64,000 nt of DNA, taken from Oscillospiraceae bacterium (lineage in GTDB: Bacteria > Bacillota_A > Clostridia > Oscillospirales > WRJC01). The stretch spans positions 1-64,000 of the forward strand of contig WRJC01000018.1 in the NCBI GenBank assembly GCA_009782405.1. Direction: 5' to 3'. The notes under the pieces are model-generated. The model was given only the letters and a program-made list of their open reading frames with translations. It did not search any database and had not been told where the DNA came from. The number at the start of each line of letters is the position of its first letter. Within the stretch, counting starts at the first letter, position 1. Positions 1 through 8,268 of the stretch are shown here, in pieces. The translations under genes were made by a program, and so were the position numbers.

Positions 1-726
1 TGCTTCCATTATGTGGCCAACCGCCCGATTCTGAGGAATATGTCCTTCAAGATAAAGCAGGGCGACTATATCGGGCTCGTGGGCCACACAGGGGCGGGAA
101 AATCGACTATCGCGAACTTGATCACGCGGATGTACGACGTGATCAGCGGTTCGATAAAAATAGACGGGCACAACATAAAAAACATAGAAATACAGGCTCT
201 CAGGAAAAATATCGCCATAGTATCGCAGGAAATATTCATATTCAGGGGGACGGTGGCCGAAAACATAAGGTACGCGAAGCCGGATGCGACCAGGGACGAA
301 ATAATAGCGGCGGCGAAAGCGGCCAACGCCCACGATTTCATCGCCAATATGCCGGAAGGCTACGAAACGCTCGTGGGCACGGGGAGCCGCTCGATGTCCG
401 GGGGCGAGCAGCAAAGGATATCGATAGCCAGGGCGCTATTGCTCGACCCGAAAATATTGATCCTCGACGAGGCCACCGCGGCCATGGACACCGAAACCGA
501 AAGGCTGATCCAAGAAGCGATAAACGTCTTGGTGAAAGGGCGCACCACCATAGTTATAGCGCACAGGCTTTCGACGCTCAAAGAATGCAATTACCTGTTC
601 GCCATCGAGAACGGAGAAATCGCGGAAAGCGGCGACCATGTGGAACTGATAAAAAACAAGGGGATATACTACAAGCTGTATAAACTGCAGAGCGACGCGA
701 TGAAACGGGTCATCGCGGGCGAGTGA
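1..726 (+). CDS. ABC exporter subunit, C-terminal ATPase part (5' truncated)
   Basis: This is the nucleotide-binding half of an ABC transporter whose start lies upstream of the window; the reading frame is open from base 1. Visible motifs in order are Walker A GHTGAGKST (about base 82), the Q-loop SQE, signature MSGGEQQR, Walker B ILILDEATAAMD and the H-loop AHRLST, so the ATPase should be competent. The ending after the H-loop matches type IV exporters in which a membrane domain precedes the ATPase, so the missing part is probably six membrane helices. It lies 16 bases before a DUF1854 gene and shares the operon with a second complete exporter subunit, which suggests a heterodimeric exporter. 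The substrate is unknown. A GTG at 13 is not the real start. Confidence 0.9.
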   Translation, partial: CFHYVANRPILRNMSFKIKQGDYIGLVGHTGAGKSTIANLITRMYDVISGSIKIDGHNIKNIEIQALRKNIAIVSQEIFIFRGTVAENIRYAKPDATRDEIIAAAKAANAHDFIANMPEGYETLVGTGSRSMSGGEQQRISIARALLLDPKILILDEATAAMDTETERLIQEAINVLVKGRTTIVIAHRLSTLKECNYLFAIENGEIAESGDHVELIKNKGIYYKLYKLQSDAMKRVIAGE

Positions 727-742
727 AAAGGAGTGAAAATAA

Positions 743-1306
743 ATGCCGGAAAAAAATGCGGATGAAACATTGGAACAGGAAAAGGAGCGCGTTTCCGTCG
801 CGCTCACGCCCCAAAATGCTAAATTCAAGCGCTCGGAAGGAGGGCTTATCAGCCTCGAGCTTAAAAACGCGGACGAAACGAATGAATCTTTCGAAAGAAT
901 AGTGATTTTCAGATGTTTCCCGATAACAAATCCCGACGAATTCTTGTCGGTAAGGGAACCCGATTCGAAAAAAATGGGCAGGGGAAAGGAAATCGGCATG
1001 ATAAGGTACATGAAGGACTTCCCCGAAGATCAGCGGCAGCTGTTTTCAGACGAACTCGACAGAAGATATTTTTCGCCCGAAATCATAAAAATCACCTCGG
1101 TCAAGGAAAAATTCGGATATACATATTGGGAAACCGAAACGAACGCGGGCAGCATGACTTTTATTTTAAACAACCCGTTCTCAAATATCAGGGCGCTGGA
1201 AGACGGCAGGATATTCATAAACGACATAGACGGAAACAGTTTCCAAATAAAAGACCCGTCGGCTTTGGATGCGAACAGCTACAAAAAAATAGAAATTTAC
1301 GTGTAA
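743..1306 (+). CDS. DUF1854 family protein
   Basis: This 187-residue soluble protein has no signal peptide or membrane segment. It matches the DUF1854 pattern: a central stretch with RCFPITNPDEFLSVRE, then EIGMI, then RRYFSPEIIKI..VKEKFGYTYWETETNAG, and a C-terminal GRIFINDIDGNSFQI block. The ATG at 743 is preceded by AAAGGAG nine bases upstream. It sits between two ABC exporter subunits, which from family knowledge is a recurrent setting for DUF1854; the biochemical role is not established. I infer a cytoplasmic accessory or regulatory subunit of the exporter. Family assignment is fairly sure; function is open. Confidence 0.8.
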   Translation: MPEKNADETLEQEKERVSVALTPQNAKFKRSEGGLISLELKNADETNESFERIVIFRCFPITNPDEFLSVREPDSKKMGRGKEIGMIRYMKDFPEDQRQLFSDELDRRYFSPEIIKITSVKEKFGYTYWETETNAGSMTFILNNPFSNIRALEDGRIFINDIDGNSFQIKDPSALDANSYKKIEIYV

Positions 1307-1323
1307 AGAGGGTTGGTGTATTT

Positions 1324-3564
1324 ATGAAATTGCTATACGAAATGCCGCAGCCCGACCTCGAAATTTTTGAAAAATCGAGCGCAGGGGAAAAACTCATGTA
1401 CTGCTTGCCTTTCAATATGCACGAGGGGAATTTCGTAAAAGGTTTTGTGGCTTTCACGAACAAAAAAATGTATAAAATACTGAACGGCGAACTGCTCGGA
1501 ATATACGACATAATAGGCTCATCGAATTTCAGGACGGAAGTCATGTACGGCAGCGGGGGCTTTTACGCCACGGTGAATGGGAGCGCTTCCTTGATATGCC
1601 AATTCATCGTGGGCAGAAATCTACCCCGCTACGCCGTGATGGTGAAGGCCTGCGAGATGCTCTCCGAAACGGGAAACGAGGAAATTCTCGTAAACAATTC
1701 CCCCGAAAAATTTTGCCCCGAATGCGGCAGGCCGTATCTCTACGGTTCCGTGATATGTCCGTTCTGCATGAAAAAATTAGAAGTGTACATGAAGCTGTGG
1801 GCCATGACAAAAGGCCTTCGGCTAGCCATGTTTTTCCCGTTTATCGTGGCGACTGTCGGAATATTGATGCAGTTTATCCTGCCTATAATCATGCGCCACA
1901 TCACCGATACCTATTTTGTACCGAAATCTTCCATAAATATGTCGGAAATAGATGCGATAATCCGCGGATTCGTGAGTTGGATCGCGCTGCTCGTGGCAAT
2001 CGACTTGGTGCAGAGATCGCTCGGAGTGGTGGAAGGACGGCTGCTCGCGGTCGCTTCGGGGAAATTTTTGATCATGCTGAGGACCCTGCTCTACGAAAAA
2101 ATACAAACGCTTTCGCTTTCGTCCATCCACAAGCATTCGACCGGGGATTTGATGACAAGGGTTTCAAGCGACACAAGCGCGATGCAGACTTTCATAATCC
2201 GCGAATTCCCGAGCATATTCAGGCAAGTCGTATCGCTGCCGATCGCGGTGGTCATTTTGTTCGTGATGAATTGGATCACGGCGCTTTTCGTCATAGTCCC
2301 AATACCGTTTGCCATTTTCATAATCACGCGTTTTTGGGACTATATACACGGCAAAAACAGAAAACAATGGGTGGCGGGCACGCGTTTGTATTATTTGCTG
2401 CATGATATATTGAACGGGGTTCGAGTGGTCAAAAGTTTCGGGCAGGAAGACAAAGAAATAGATAAATTCAACCGCGCAAGCCTCGAGGTATCCAATCAAT
2501 CCGAAATAATTTCGAGGATATGGTCGACAATCTGGCCTTTTATCACATTTTTGATCAATGCGGGCACATACCTCATAATTTGGTATGCGGGCCAAAAAGT
2601 CATCAACCGCGCGATAACAATCGGCGAATACAACCAGTTTTTCGCATATACGAGCATAGTTTACGGACCGTTGACTTCGCTTGCCAACATCCCCAACAGC
2701 ATATCGCACTTTCTCACCTCTTCGAGCAAAGTTTTCGAGATACTCGAGGAAACCCCGGAAATACTCGACATAGACCTGCCTATCGACATAAAGATCGAGG
2801 GCGACATTTCGATAAACAAAGCCACATTCGGATATCAAAGCTACAACCCTGTTTTGGAAAATGTGAGCCTTGACATAAAATCCGGGGAGATGATCGGCAT
2901 AGTGGGGCACTCCGGTTCGGGAAAAACCACGCTCATAAACCTTTTGATGCGCCTGTACGACGTGAACGAGGGCGAAATTTTAATCGATGGAGTGAATATA
3001 AAGGACATATCGCAGGAGGCGCTGCGCAGCCAGATAGGCGTGGTTTTGCAGGAGACGCATCTTTTCACCGGGACGGTGAGGGAGAATATAAGGTACTCGA
3101 AACCCTATGCCTCAGACGAGGAAGTGATAGAGGCGGCCCGGGTGGCGAATGCGCACGATTTCATCGTAAACCTACCCGAAGGGTACAACACGCTGGTGGG
3201 CGAAAAAGGGTACTCGATGTCCGGGGGCGAGCGCCAGAGGGTAGCCATAGCGAGGGCGGTGATACACAACCCGAGCATACTGATATTGGACGAAGCCACC
3301 GCCTCCCTTGACACGGAAACCGAAAAGATGATACAGGATTCGCTGAACAAACTTTCGGAAAATCGCACCACGATAGCCATAGCCCACAGGCTCTCGACGC
3401 TCCGCAACGCGAACAGGCTGCTTGTTTTGGACAAGGGCAAAGTGGCCGAATACGGCACCCACAACGAACTGCTCGACGCCAAGGGCATATACTACAAATT
3501 GGTGATGGCCCAAAGGGAAATGGCTCACCAGATAGTGGGCGAGGAAGACGAAGAACCGGCATAG
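1324..3564 (+). CDS. ABC exporter, membrane plus ATPase, with N-terminal zinc-ribbon extension
   Basis: This 746-residue protein is longer than the usual 570-620 of a type IV half-exporter because of about 160 extra N-terminal residues. Residues 1-125 form a beta-rich domain of unknown class that could be PH-like. A zinc ribbon follows with Cys131-Cys134 and Cys145-Cys148 (CPECG...CPFC). Six predicted membrane helices occupy roughly 160-450, then the ATPase with Walker A GHSGSGKTT (about 528), Q-loop LQET, signature MSGGERQR (about 631), Walker B ILILDEATASLD and AHRLST. The chosen ATG at 1324 follows GAGGGTTGG; a longer in-frame reading exists upstream but overlaps the DUF1854 gene. With the truncated subunit at 1-726 it probably forms a heterodimer. 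Substrate is unknown. Confidence 0.88.
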   Translation: MKLLYEMPQPDLEIFEKSSAGEKLMYCLPFNMHEGNFVKGFVAFTNKKMYKILNGELLGIYDIIGSSNFRTEVMYGSGGFYATVNGSASLICQFIVGRNLPRYAVMVKACEMLSETGNEEILVNNSPEKFCPECGRPYLYGSVICPFCMKKLEVYMKLWAMTKGLRLAMFFPFIVATVGILMQFILPIIMRHITDTYFVPKSSINMSEIDAIIRGFVSWIALLVAIDLVQRSLGVVEGRLLAVASGKFLIMLRTLLYEKIQTLSLSSIHKHSTGDLMTRVSSDTSAMQTFIIREFPSIFRQVVSLPIAVVILFVMNWITALFVIVPIPFAIFIITRFWDYIHGKNRKQWVAGTRLYYLLHDILNGVRVVKSFGQEDKEIDKFNRASLEVSNQSEIISRIWSTIWPFITFLINAGTYLIIWYAGQKVINRAITIGEYNQFFAYTSIVYGPLTSLANIPNSISHFLTSSSKVFEILEETPEILDIDLPIDIKIEGDISINKATFGYQSYNPVLENVSLDIKSGEMIGIVGHSGSGKTTLINLLMRLYDVNEGEILIDGVNIKDISQEALRSQIGVVLQETHLFTGTVRENIRYSKPYASDEEVIEAARVANAHDFIVNLPEGYNTLVGEKGYSMSGGERQRVAIARAVIHNPSILILDEATASLDTETEKMIQDSLNKLSENRTTIAIAHRLSTLRNANRLLVLDKGKVAEYGTHNELLDAKGIYYKLVMAQREMAHQIVGEEDEEPA

Positions 3565-3597
3565 GAAATAAATATTATGTAAGGAAATGAAATTAAA

Positions 3598-4464
3598 ATG
3601 AACGAACAAATGCAGTCCACGCCAATCAAACTGCCCAGGGTGGCGGCGGTGCACGACATATGCGGTTTCGGAAAATGCTCGCTTGCCACCGCGCTTCCGG
3701 TTATATCGGCGTGCGGAGTCGAAGTGTGCCCAATACCGACCGGAATTTTTTCGGCGAATACAAATTTTCCCAATTATCAATTTACCGATTTCACGGCGCA
3801 AATGCCCGGGTTTATCAGTCACCTTAAAGAATGCGGGGTGAGTTTTGACGCGGTTTACAGCGGATTTTTGGGTTCGGCCGCGCAAATCGGATATATCAAG
3901 GAACTTGTGGGTTCTTTTGCCCCCAAATATGCGGTCATCGACCCGGTGATGGGGGACAACGGCGAGATATACAAGTTCTACACCCCGGAAATGTGCGAAA
4001 ATATGAGAAGTTTGGTCGCAATAGCGGACATTGCCACGCCTAATCTTACCGAGGCTTGCGTTTTGGCCGACGAAAATTACGGCAAATTTGCCGCGGGCGG
4101 CGGAGAAATACAGGCATTGGCAGAAAAATTGATCGACATCGGCGCCAAAAACGCGGTGATCACCGGAATCGAACGGGGCGATAAACTATATAACTGCATT
4201 CTCTCGGAGAACGGCGAATATGCCGAAAGGGAAATCGAACTGTTGCCATTTAGGATGCATGGGACGGGAGATTTGTTTTCGAGCGTTTTGACGGGGGGGA
4301 TCCTATGCGGCCACAGTTTGGCCGAATCCGTGGACAGCGCGGCATTGTTTGTATGCGAGGTGATGAAATACAGCAAAACAGTTGAAAATTTTCATGAACG
4401 CGGCGCGTGCTTCGAGCCGTTTTTATACAGGCTGCGTGGAGGGCTTTGCAAATATCATAAATGA
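3598..4464 (+). CDS. Pyridoxamine kinase (PfkB/ribokinase-like)
   Basis: This 288-residue protein should phosphorylate pyridoxamine, pyridoxal or pyridoxine in the vitamin B6 salvage pathway, in the cytoplasm. It shows the family N-terminus VHDICGFGKCSLATALP, the substrate-pocket region with PTGIFSANTNF, the VIDPVMGDNG motif, ATPNLTEA, and the C-terminal anion-hole and catalytic GTGDLFSSVLTG with the catalytic Asp. Length fits the PdxY/pyridoxamine kinase group. The ATG at 3598 follows AAGGAAATG by a short spacer. It lies 33 bases after the exporter gene and 26 bases before the Na/phosphate transporter, so it may be read through, but no functional link is obvious. A hydroxymethylpyrimidine kinase is a less likely alternative. 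Confidence 0.88.
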   Translation: MNEQMQSTPIKLPRVAAVHDICGFGKCSLATALPVISACGVEVCPIPTGIFSANTNFPNYQFTDFTAQMPGFISHLKECGVSFDAVYSGFLGSAAQIGYIKELVGSFAPKYAVIDPVMGDNGEIYKFYTPEMCENMRSLVAIADIATPNLTEACVLADENYGKFAAGGGEIQALAEKLIDIGAKNAVITGIERGDKLYNCILSENGEYAEREIELLPFRMHGTGDLFSSVLTGGILCGHSLAESVDSAALFVCEVMKYSKTVENFHERGACFEPFLYRLRGGLCKYHK

Positions 4465-4490
4465 TTTTTGACTGAAGGGAATATATCCGA

Positions 4491-6128
4491 ATGGATGGTT
4501 CGAATTGGGAATTTGTCACGCAAATATTCATAATTTTTGGGGGACTCGGCCTATTTTTGTTCGGAATGAAAATAATGTCGGACGGACTTGAAAATTTGGC
4601 GGGCGACCGAATGCGCACTATTTTGGAACGCGCCACTTCAAACCGTTTTTTCGGGGTTTTGGTCGGGGCCTTTGTGACTGCGATAATTCAAAGTTCTTCC
4701 GCCACGACTGTGATCCTTGTGGGTTTTGTGAACGCGGGGCTGATGGGCCTTACGCAAGCTATAAGCGTGAGCATGGGCACCGCCATCGGCACCACCATAA
4801 CCGCTCAAATCGCCGCTTTGAAAATCGATCCCTACGCGCCGCTTTTTATATTTATTGGCCTTCTGATTTTTTTGACTTTTAAAAAGAGAAATGTAAAAAA
4901 CGCGGGATATATTTTGCTCGGTTTCGGAATTCTGTTTTTCGGAATGGCTACCATGGGCAATCCCCTGAGGGAATTCGCCAATAACGAAACTTTTCAAATG
5001 ATGCTTTCGACTTTTAACCATCCTGTGGCGGCGCTTTTCGTAGGCCTTGTTTTCACTTGCATTGTCCAGAGTTCTTCGGCCGCGACGGTCATTTTTTTGA
5101 TTTTGATAGGGCAGAACGTCATAACATTCGATACGGCGGTATTTTTGACCATGGGCAGCAATATCGGGACATGCATAACTGCGGCGATAGCTTCTTTGGC
5201 TGTCAACCGCGAAGGCAAGAGGCTTGCGCTTTCGTATGTTTTGTTCAAAGTTTTCGGAACGCTGACTCTTGGCACCTTGATTATAGTGTTCCGCGGATCT
5301 GTATTGCCGATTTTCGAGAATGTTTGGCCGGACAATCCCAAAACCCAATTGGCCATGTACCACACTTTTTTCAATGTCACCATAACGGCCATGTTTGTGG
5401 GGTTTATCAAACAAATAGAATGGCTGTCCCGCAAATTCATACCGGAAAAACAGCATGAAAGCACGAATGCGAAAAGTTTGATTTATTTAAGCCAAAGCGT
5501 TTTGGCCACGCCTACTATTTTGGTTCCCCAAGCGCACCGCGAAGTTTACCGAATGGGGCAGGTAGCCATCGAAAACCTGAAATTGGCCGTCGGTTCGTTT
5601 TTCGAAAAAGATTCGGAAAAAGCCGAAAATGTTTTGAAAACCGAAGAAACGGTAGATTTTTTGAATCACCAAATAACAGGTTGGCTGGTGCGGATACGAA
5701 ATTTGAAAATTTCTCCTGCGGATATGGAAAAAGCTGGCATGATGCTCCGCATAGTGGCGGATTTTGAAAGAATCGGAGGCCATGCCGAAAACATAGCGGA
5801 ATATACGCTGTTTTTTGACAAAGGCGTAAAAATTTCGGATGAGGCCATCGGCGAATTGCAAAAACTCAGCGAAGAAGCGATAAAAACGATTGAAATAGCT
5901 GCAGATATATTCGACAAAAACGATGAAGGCCGCGTAACGGAACTAAACGAATCTGAAGACAGAGTCGACGAACTCGCGGATTTTTGCATCGAATCGCATA
6001 TACAGCGCCTGAAAGACGAAAAATGCGACCCGCGCGGCGGGGTGGTTTTCACCGATATGGTAATAGACTTGGAACGGTGCGCCGATCACGGAATAAATAT
6101 AGCGCAAGCCGTTTTCATCGAAAAATGA
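4491..6128 (+). CDS. Na/Pi cotransporter family protein with C-terminal PhoU domain
   Basis: This 545-residue membrane protein probably takes up phosphate with sodium. The N-terminal 310 or so residues hold two inverted hydrophobic repeats, each with the hallmark glutamine-serine motif: IQSSSATTVIL and VQSSSAATVIF. A cytoplasmic linker is followed by a helical PhoU-like domain from about residue 350 to the end (VAIENLKLAVGSF, then DFERIGGHAENIAEY, and finally VIDLERCADHGINIA). That architecture is the usual one for NptA/YjbB-like proteins. The start ATG at 4491 follows GAAGGGAA. The next gene, ddh, begins 38 bases downstream, so co-transcription is likely. No Pho-box was recognised. Confidence 0.9.
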   Translation: MDGSNWEFVTQIFIIFGGLGLFLFGMKIMSDGLENLAGDRMRTILERATSNRFFGVLVGAFVTAIIQSSSATTVILVGFVNAGLMGLTQAISVSMGTAIGTTITAQIAALKIDPYAPLFIFIGLLIFLTFKKRNVKNAGYILLGFGILFFGMATMGNPLREFANNETFQMMLSTFNHPVAALFVGLVFTCIVQSSSAATVIFLILIGQNVITFDTAVFLTMGSNIGTCITAAIASLAVNREGKRLALSYVLFKVFGTLTLGTLIIVFRGSVLPIFENVWPDNPKTQLAMYHTFFNVTITAMFVGFIKQIEWLSRKFIPEKQHESTNAKSLIYLSQSVLATPTILVPQAHREVYRMGQVAIENLKLAVGSFFEKDSEKAENVLKTEETVDFLNHQITGWLVRIRNLKISPADMEKAGMMLRIVADFERIGGHAENIAEYTLFFDKGVKISDEAIGELQKLSEEAIKTIEIAADIFDKNDEGRVTELNESEDRVDELADFCIESHIQRLKDEKCDPRGGVVFTDMVIDLERCADHGINIAQAVFIEK

Positions 6129-6166
6129 TAGATTTAAAAACAACAAAAGCAGGAAGGATGTTTTGC

Positions 6167-7138
6167 ATGAAAATCAAAATTGGCATAGCAGGGTACGGAA
6201 ATATCGGCAAAGGAGTCGAAAAAGCAATTTCGGCAAGTCCCGACATGGAACTTGCCGCAGTTTTTACGAGGAGGGATCCGGGCAAATTGCAAATTGAAAC
6301 GCCGGGAATTCCGGTTTGCGCTTTGGAAGAAGCGGAATCCGAAAAAAATAACATCGACGTGATGGTGCTCTGCGGTGGTTCGGCAAAGGATTTGCCGGAA
6401 CAAGGCCCGAAATTTGCCGGAATGTTCAATATCGTGGATTCATTCGACACCCACGCCAAAATCCCCGGATACTTTTTGGAAGTTGACAAGGCGGCAATTT
6501 GCAAAACAGCCATAATTTCAGCGGGCTGGGATCCGGGGCTTTTTTCGATGATCCGCATGATGTCGCAGGCGATATTGCCCGATGGAAAAAGTTACACATT
6601 TTGGGGCAGGGGAGTCTCCCAGGGACATTCCTACGCAATACGCAAAATCGAAGGGGTAAAAAACGCCGTTCAATACACGGTTCCCATTGAAGATGCGGTA
6701 AATGCGGCGAAAAGCGGGGCAAACCCGGAGCTTTCCGCAAGGCAGAAAATGAAAAGGGAATGTTATGTCGTGGCCGACGACGGCGCAGATACAAAAAAAA
6801 TAGAAGAAGAAATAAAAACCATGCCTGATTATTTTGCGGACTACGACACTTCCGTGAATTTCATAACAGAACAAGAATTGGAAAACAACCACTCGAAAAT
6901 GCCGCACGGTGGATTCGCGCTGCATAGCGGCTCCACGGGCGAAAACAAGCACTTCATTGAATTTTCCCTGAAACTCGACAGCAACCCGGAATTTACCGGA
7001 AGCGTGCTCGCGGCATATGCGAGAGCGGCGGCCCGAATGGCAAAAGAAGGCAATTTCGGCGCAAAAACGGTGTTCGACGTTCCGCTTTCGTATCTTTCGC
7101 CAAAAGAAAACAGCGCATTGATTGCAGAACTGCTTTGA
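6167..7138 (+). CDS. ddh: meso-Diaminopimelate D-dehydrogenase
   Basis: This 323-residue enzyme (family about 320-330) makes meso-2,6-diaminopimelate from tetrahydrodipicolinate, ammonia and NADPH, in the one-step route to lysine and cell-wall DAP. It has a Rossmann start GIAGYGNIGKGVE, the NADP-binding region TRRDPGK, the substrate segments DSFDTHAKIP, ISAGWDPGLFS and FWGRGVSQGHS, and a conserved C-terminal HSGSTGENKHFIEFSL stretch. The ATG at 6167 is preceded by AGGAAGG nine bases upstream; an earlier in-frame opening at 5984 only overlaps the transporter gene. A 14-bp hairpin follows the stop. A DAP-forming enzyme is notable because the MurE-type ligase at 62424-63935 lacks the DAP-specific motif. 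Confidence 0.93.
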   Translation: MKIKIGIAGYGNIGKGVEKAISASPDMELAAVFTRRDPGKLQIETPGIPVCALEEAESEKNNIDVMVLCGGSAKDLPEQGPKFAGMFNIVDSFDTHAKIPGYFLEVDKAAICKTAIISAGWDPGLFSMIRMMSQAILPDGKSYTFWGRGVSQGHSYAIRKIEGVKNAVQYTVPIEDAVNAAKSGANPELSARQKMKRECYVVADDGADTKKIEEEIKTMPDYFADYDTSVNFITEQELENNHSKMPHGGFALHSGSTGENKHFIEFSLKLDSNPEFTGSVLAAYARAAARMAKEGNFGAKTVFDVPLSYLSPKENSALIAELL

Positions 7139-7156
7139 AACGGCGGAACGAAAACG

Positions 7157-7187
7157 GCGGGGATTGATGATATTCATCAATCCCCGC
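7157..7187. terminator. Perfect 14-bp hairpin between convergent genes
   Basis: GCGGGGATTGATGA (7157-7170) pairs perfectly with TCATCAATCCCCGC (7174-7187) across a three-base loop TAT. It lies between the ddh stop and the stop of the minus-strand oxidoreductase, so it probably ends both transcripts. The following U-tract is poor on both strands (AAAATTT on plus, TTTT on minus), so it is not a textbook intrinsic terminator. Confidence 0.65.
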
Positions 7188-7203
7188 AAAATTTCGCCTT
7201 AAT

Positions 7204-8241
7204 TTACAAAAGGACTTCTTTCCCTGTTCTTGACGATTCATAAACCGCGTTGATTATGCCTACGCTCTTCATCGCGTCTGCGGGAACCACGAGCGGCTGG
7301 CGGTTTTCCATGACCGCCGATATTATGTCTTCGACCTGGACTGCGTGACCCATGATGAGCGTGGGATCCAGCGCCGCCGCAGAACCGTTTCCGGAACCGT
7401 AAATTTCGAGCATTTCGCTTTCTTCAAGGGCGTCGCCACCCATCACTTTCCAAAGCTTCAATGAGTCCCCGTCCACTTCTATCGAACCTTTTTCGCCGTA
7501 CAGCTGTATGTCGGTGCATAGCCCCGGATAGCAACAAGTCGATGAAACAAAAGTCGCCACCGCCCCGCTCTTGAACTTGACCAAAGAAGCGGTCAAATCT
7601 TCCGTTTCTATTTTGTGGTTGTACACTCCCGCAATCGAAGTGACGCTCTTGGCTTCCCCCATGAGCCATTGCATCAAATCGACCGTGTGCACCGCTTGGT
7701 TCATCAACGATCCGCCGCCGTCCATCGCCCAAGTGCCCCTCCAGCCGCCTGCGTCGTAATAATTTTGGTCCCTGTACCATTTCACGGCGAATGTGCCGAG
7801 TATCAATTTGCCGATTTTGCCGCTGTCCACTGCTTCTTTCATGGGCTTCATCACCGCGTTGAACCTATTTTGGTGGATGACTCCCGCCTTTTTCCCGGTT
7901 TTGATTCTCGCTTCCTCTATTTTTTTCGCTTTTTCGACGGTTATGTCGATCGGCTTTTCCACGAGGACGTTTTTGCCGCTTTCCAAAGCTTGCACCGCAA
8001 GATCGGCGTGGAGACCGCTGGGAACGGCTATCGAAACTATGTCGATGTCGGGGTTTTTAAGCATTTCTTCAAAAGATTTGTAAGTCAGCACGCCTTCGTA
8101 AGCTTTTTTTGCCGCTTCGAGTTTTTCCTCGATCAAATCACAAACCGCGACAAGGTCGGCGTTTTTTGATTTGTATGCCGCATCGCAGTGGGTCCTGCCC
8201 ACTCCGAGCCCGACCACGGCGTAACCTATTTTTTTTGCCAT
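7204..8241 (-). CDS. Gfo/Idh/MocA family NAD(P)-dependent oxidoreductase
   Basis: This 345-residue protein is a sugar or inositol dehydrogenase-like oxidoreductase. The N-terminal Rossmann fold shows GLGVGRTHCDAA and VAVCDL, followed by VSIAVPSGLHADLA and the family EKPID motif with the conserved lysine. The catalytic histidine region is GGGSLMNQAVHTVDLMQW. The C-terminal alpha/beta domain forms the substrate side. The start follows AAAGGAGAG with a six-base spacer. Substrate cannot be read from sequence. It stands alone on the minus strand, 27 bases downstream of thrS, and could be transcribed from the thrS promoter. Its association with solute-binding lipoproteins and URO-D proteins elsewhere in the window may hint at use of glycosides, but that is inference only. 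Confidence 0.88.
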   Translation of the reverse strand: MAKKIGYAVVGLGVGRTHCDAAYKSKNADLVAVCDLIEEKLEAAKKAYEGVLTYKSFEEMLKNPDIDIVSIAVPSGLHADLAVQALESGKNVLVEKPIDITVEKAKKIEEARIKTGKKAGVIHQNRFNAVMKPMKEAVDSGKIGKLILGTFAVKWYRDQNYYDAGGWRGTWAMDGGGSLMNQAVHTVDLMQWLMGEAKSVTSIAGVYNHKIETEDLTASLVKFKSGAVATFVSSTCCYPGLCTDIQLYGEKGSIEVDGDSLKLWKVMGGDALEESEMLEIYGSGNGSAAALDPTLIMGHAVQVEDIISAVMENRQPLVVPADAMKSVGIINAVYESSRTGKEVLL

Positions 8242-8268
8242 ATTGAACTCTCCTTTTGTTATTTTTTA

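Noticed and set aside
2164..2910. Long minus-strand open frame inside the exporter gene
   Set aside because: It lies entirely opposite a well-supported ABC transporter gene and its translation shows no family motif; the composition of the plus-strand gene explains it.
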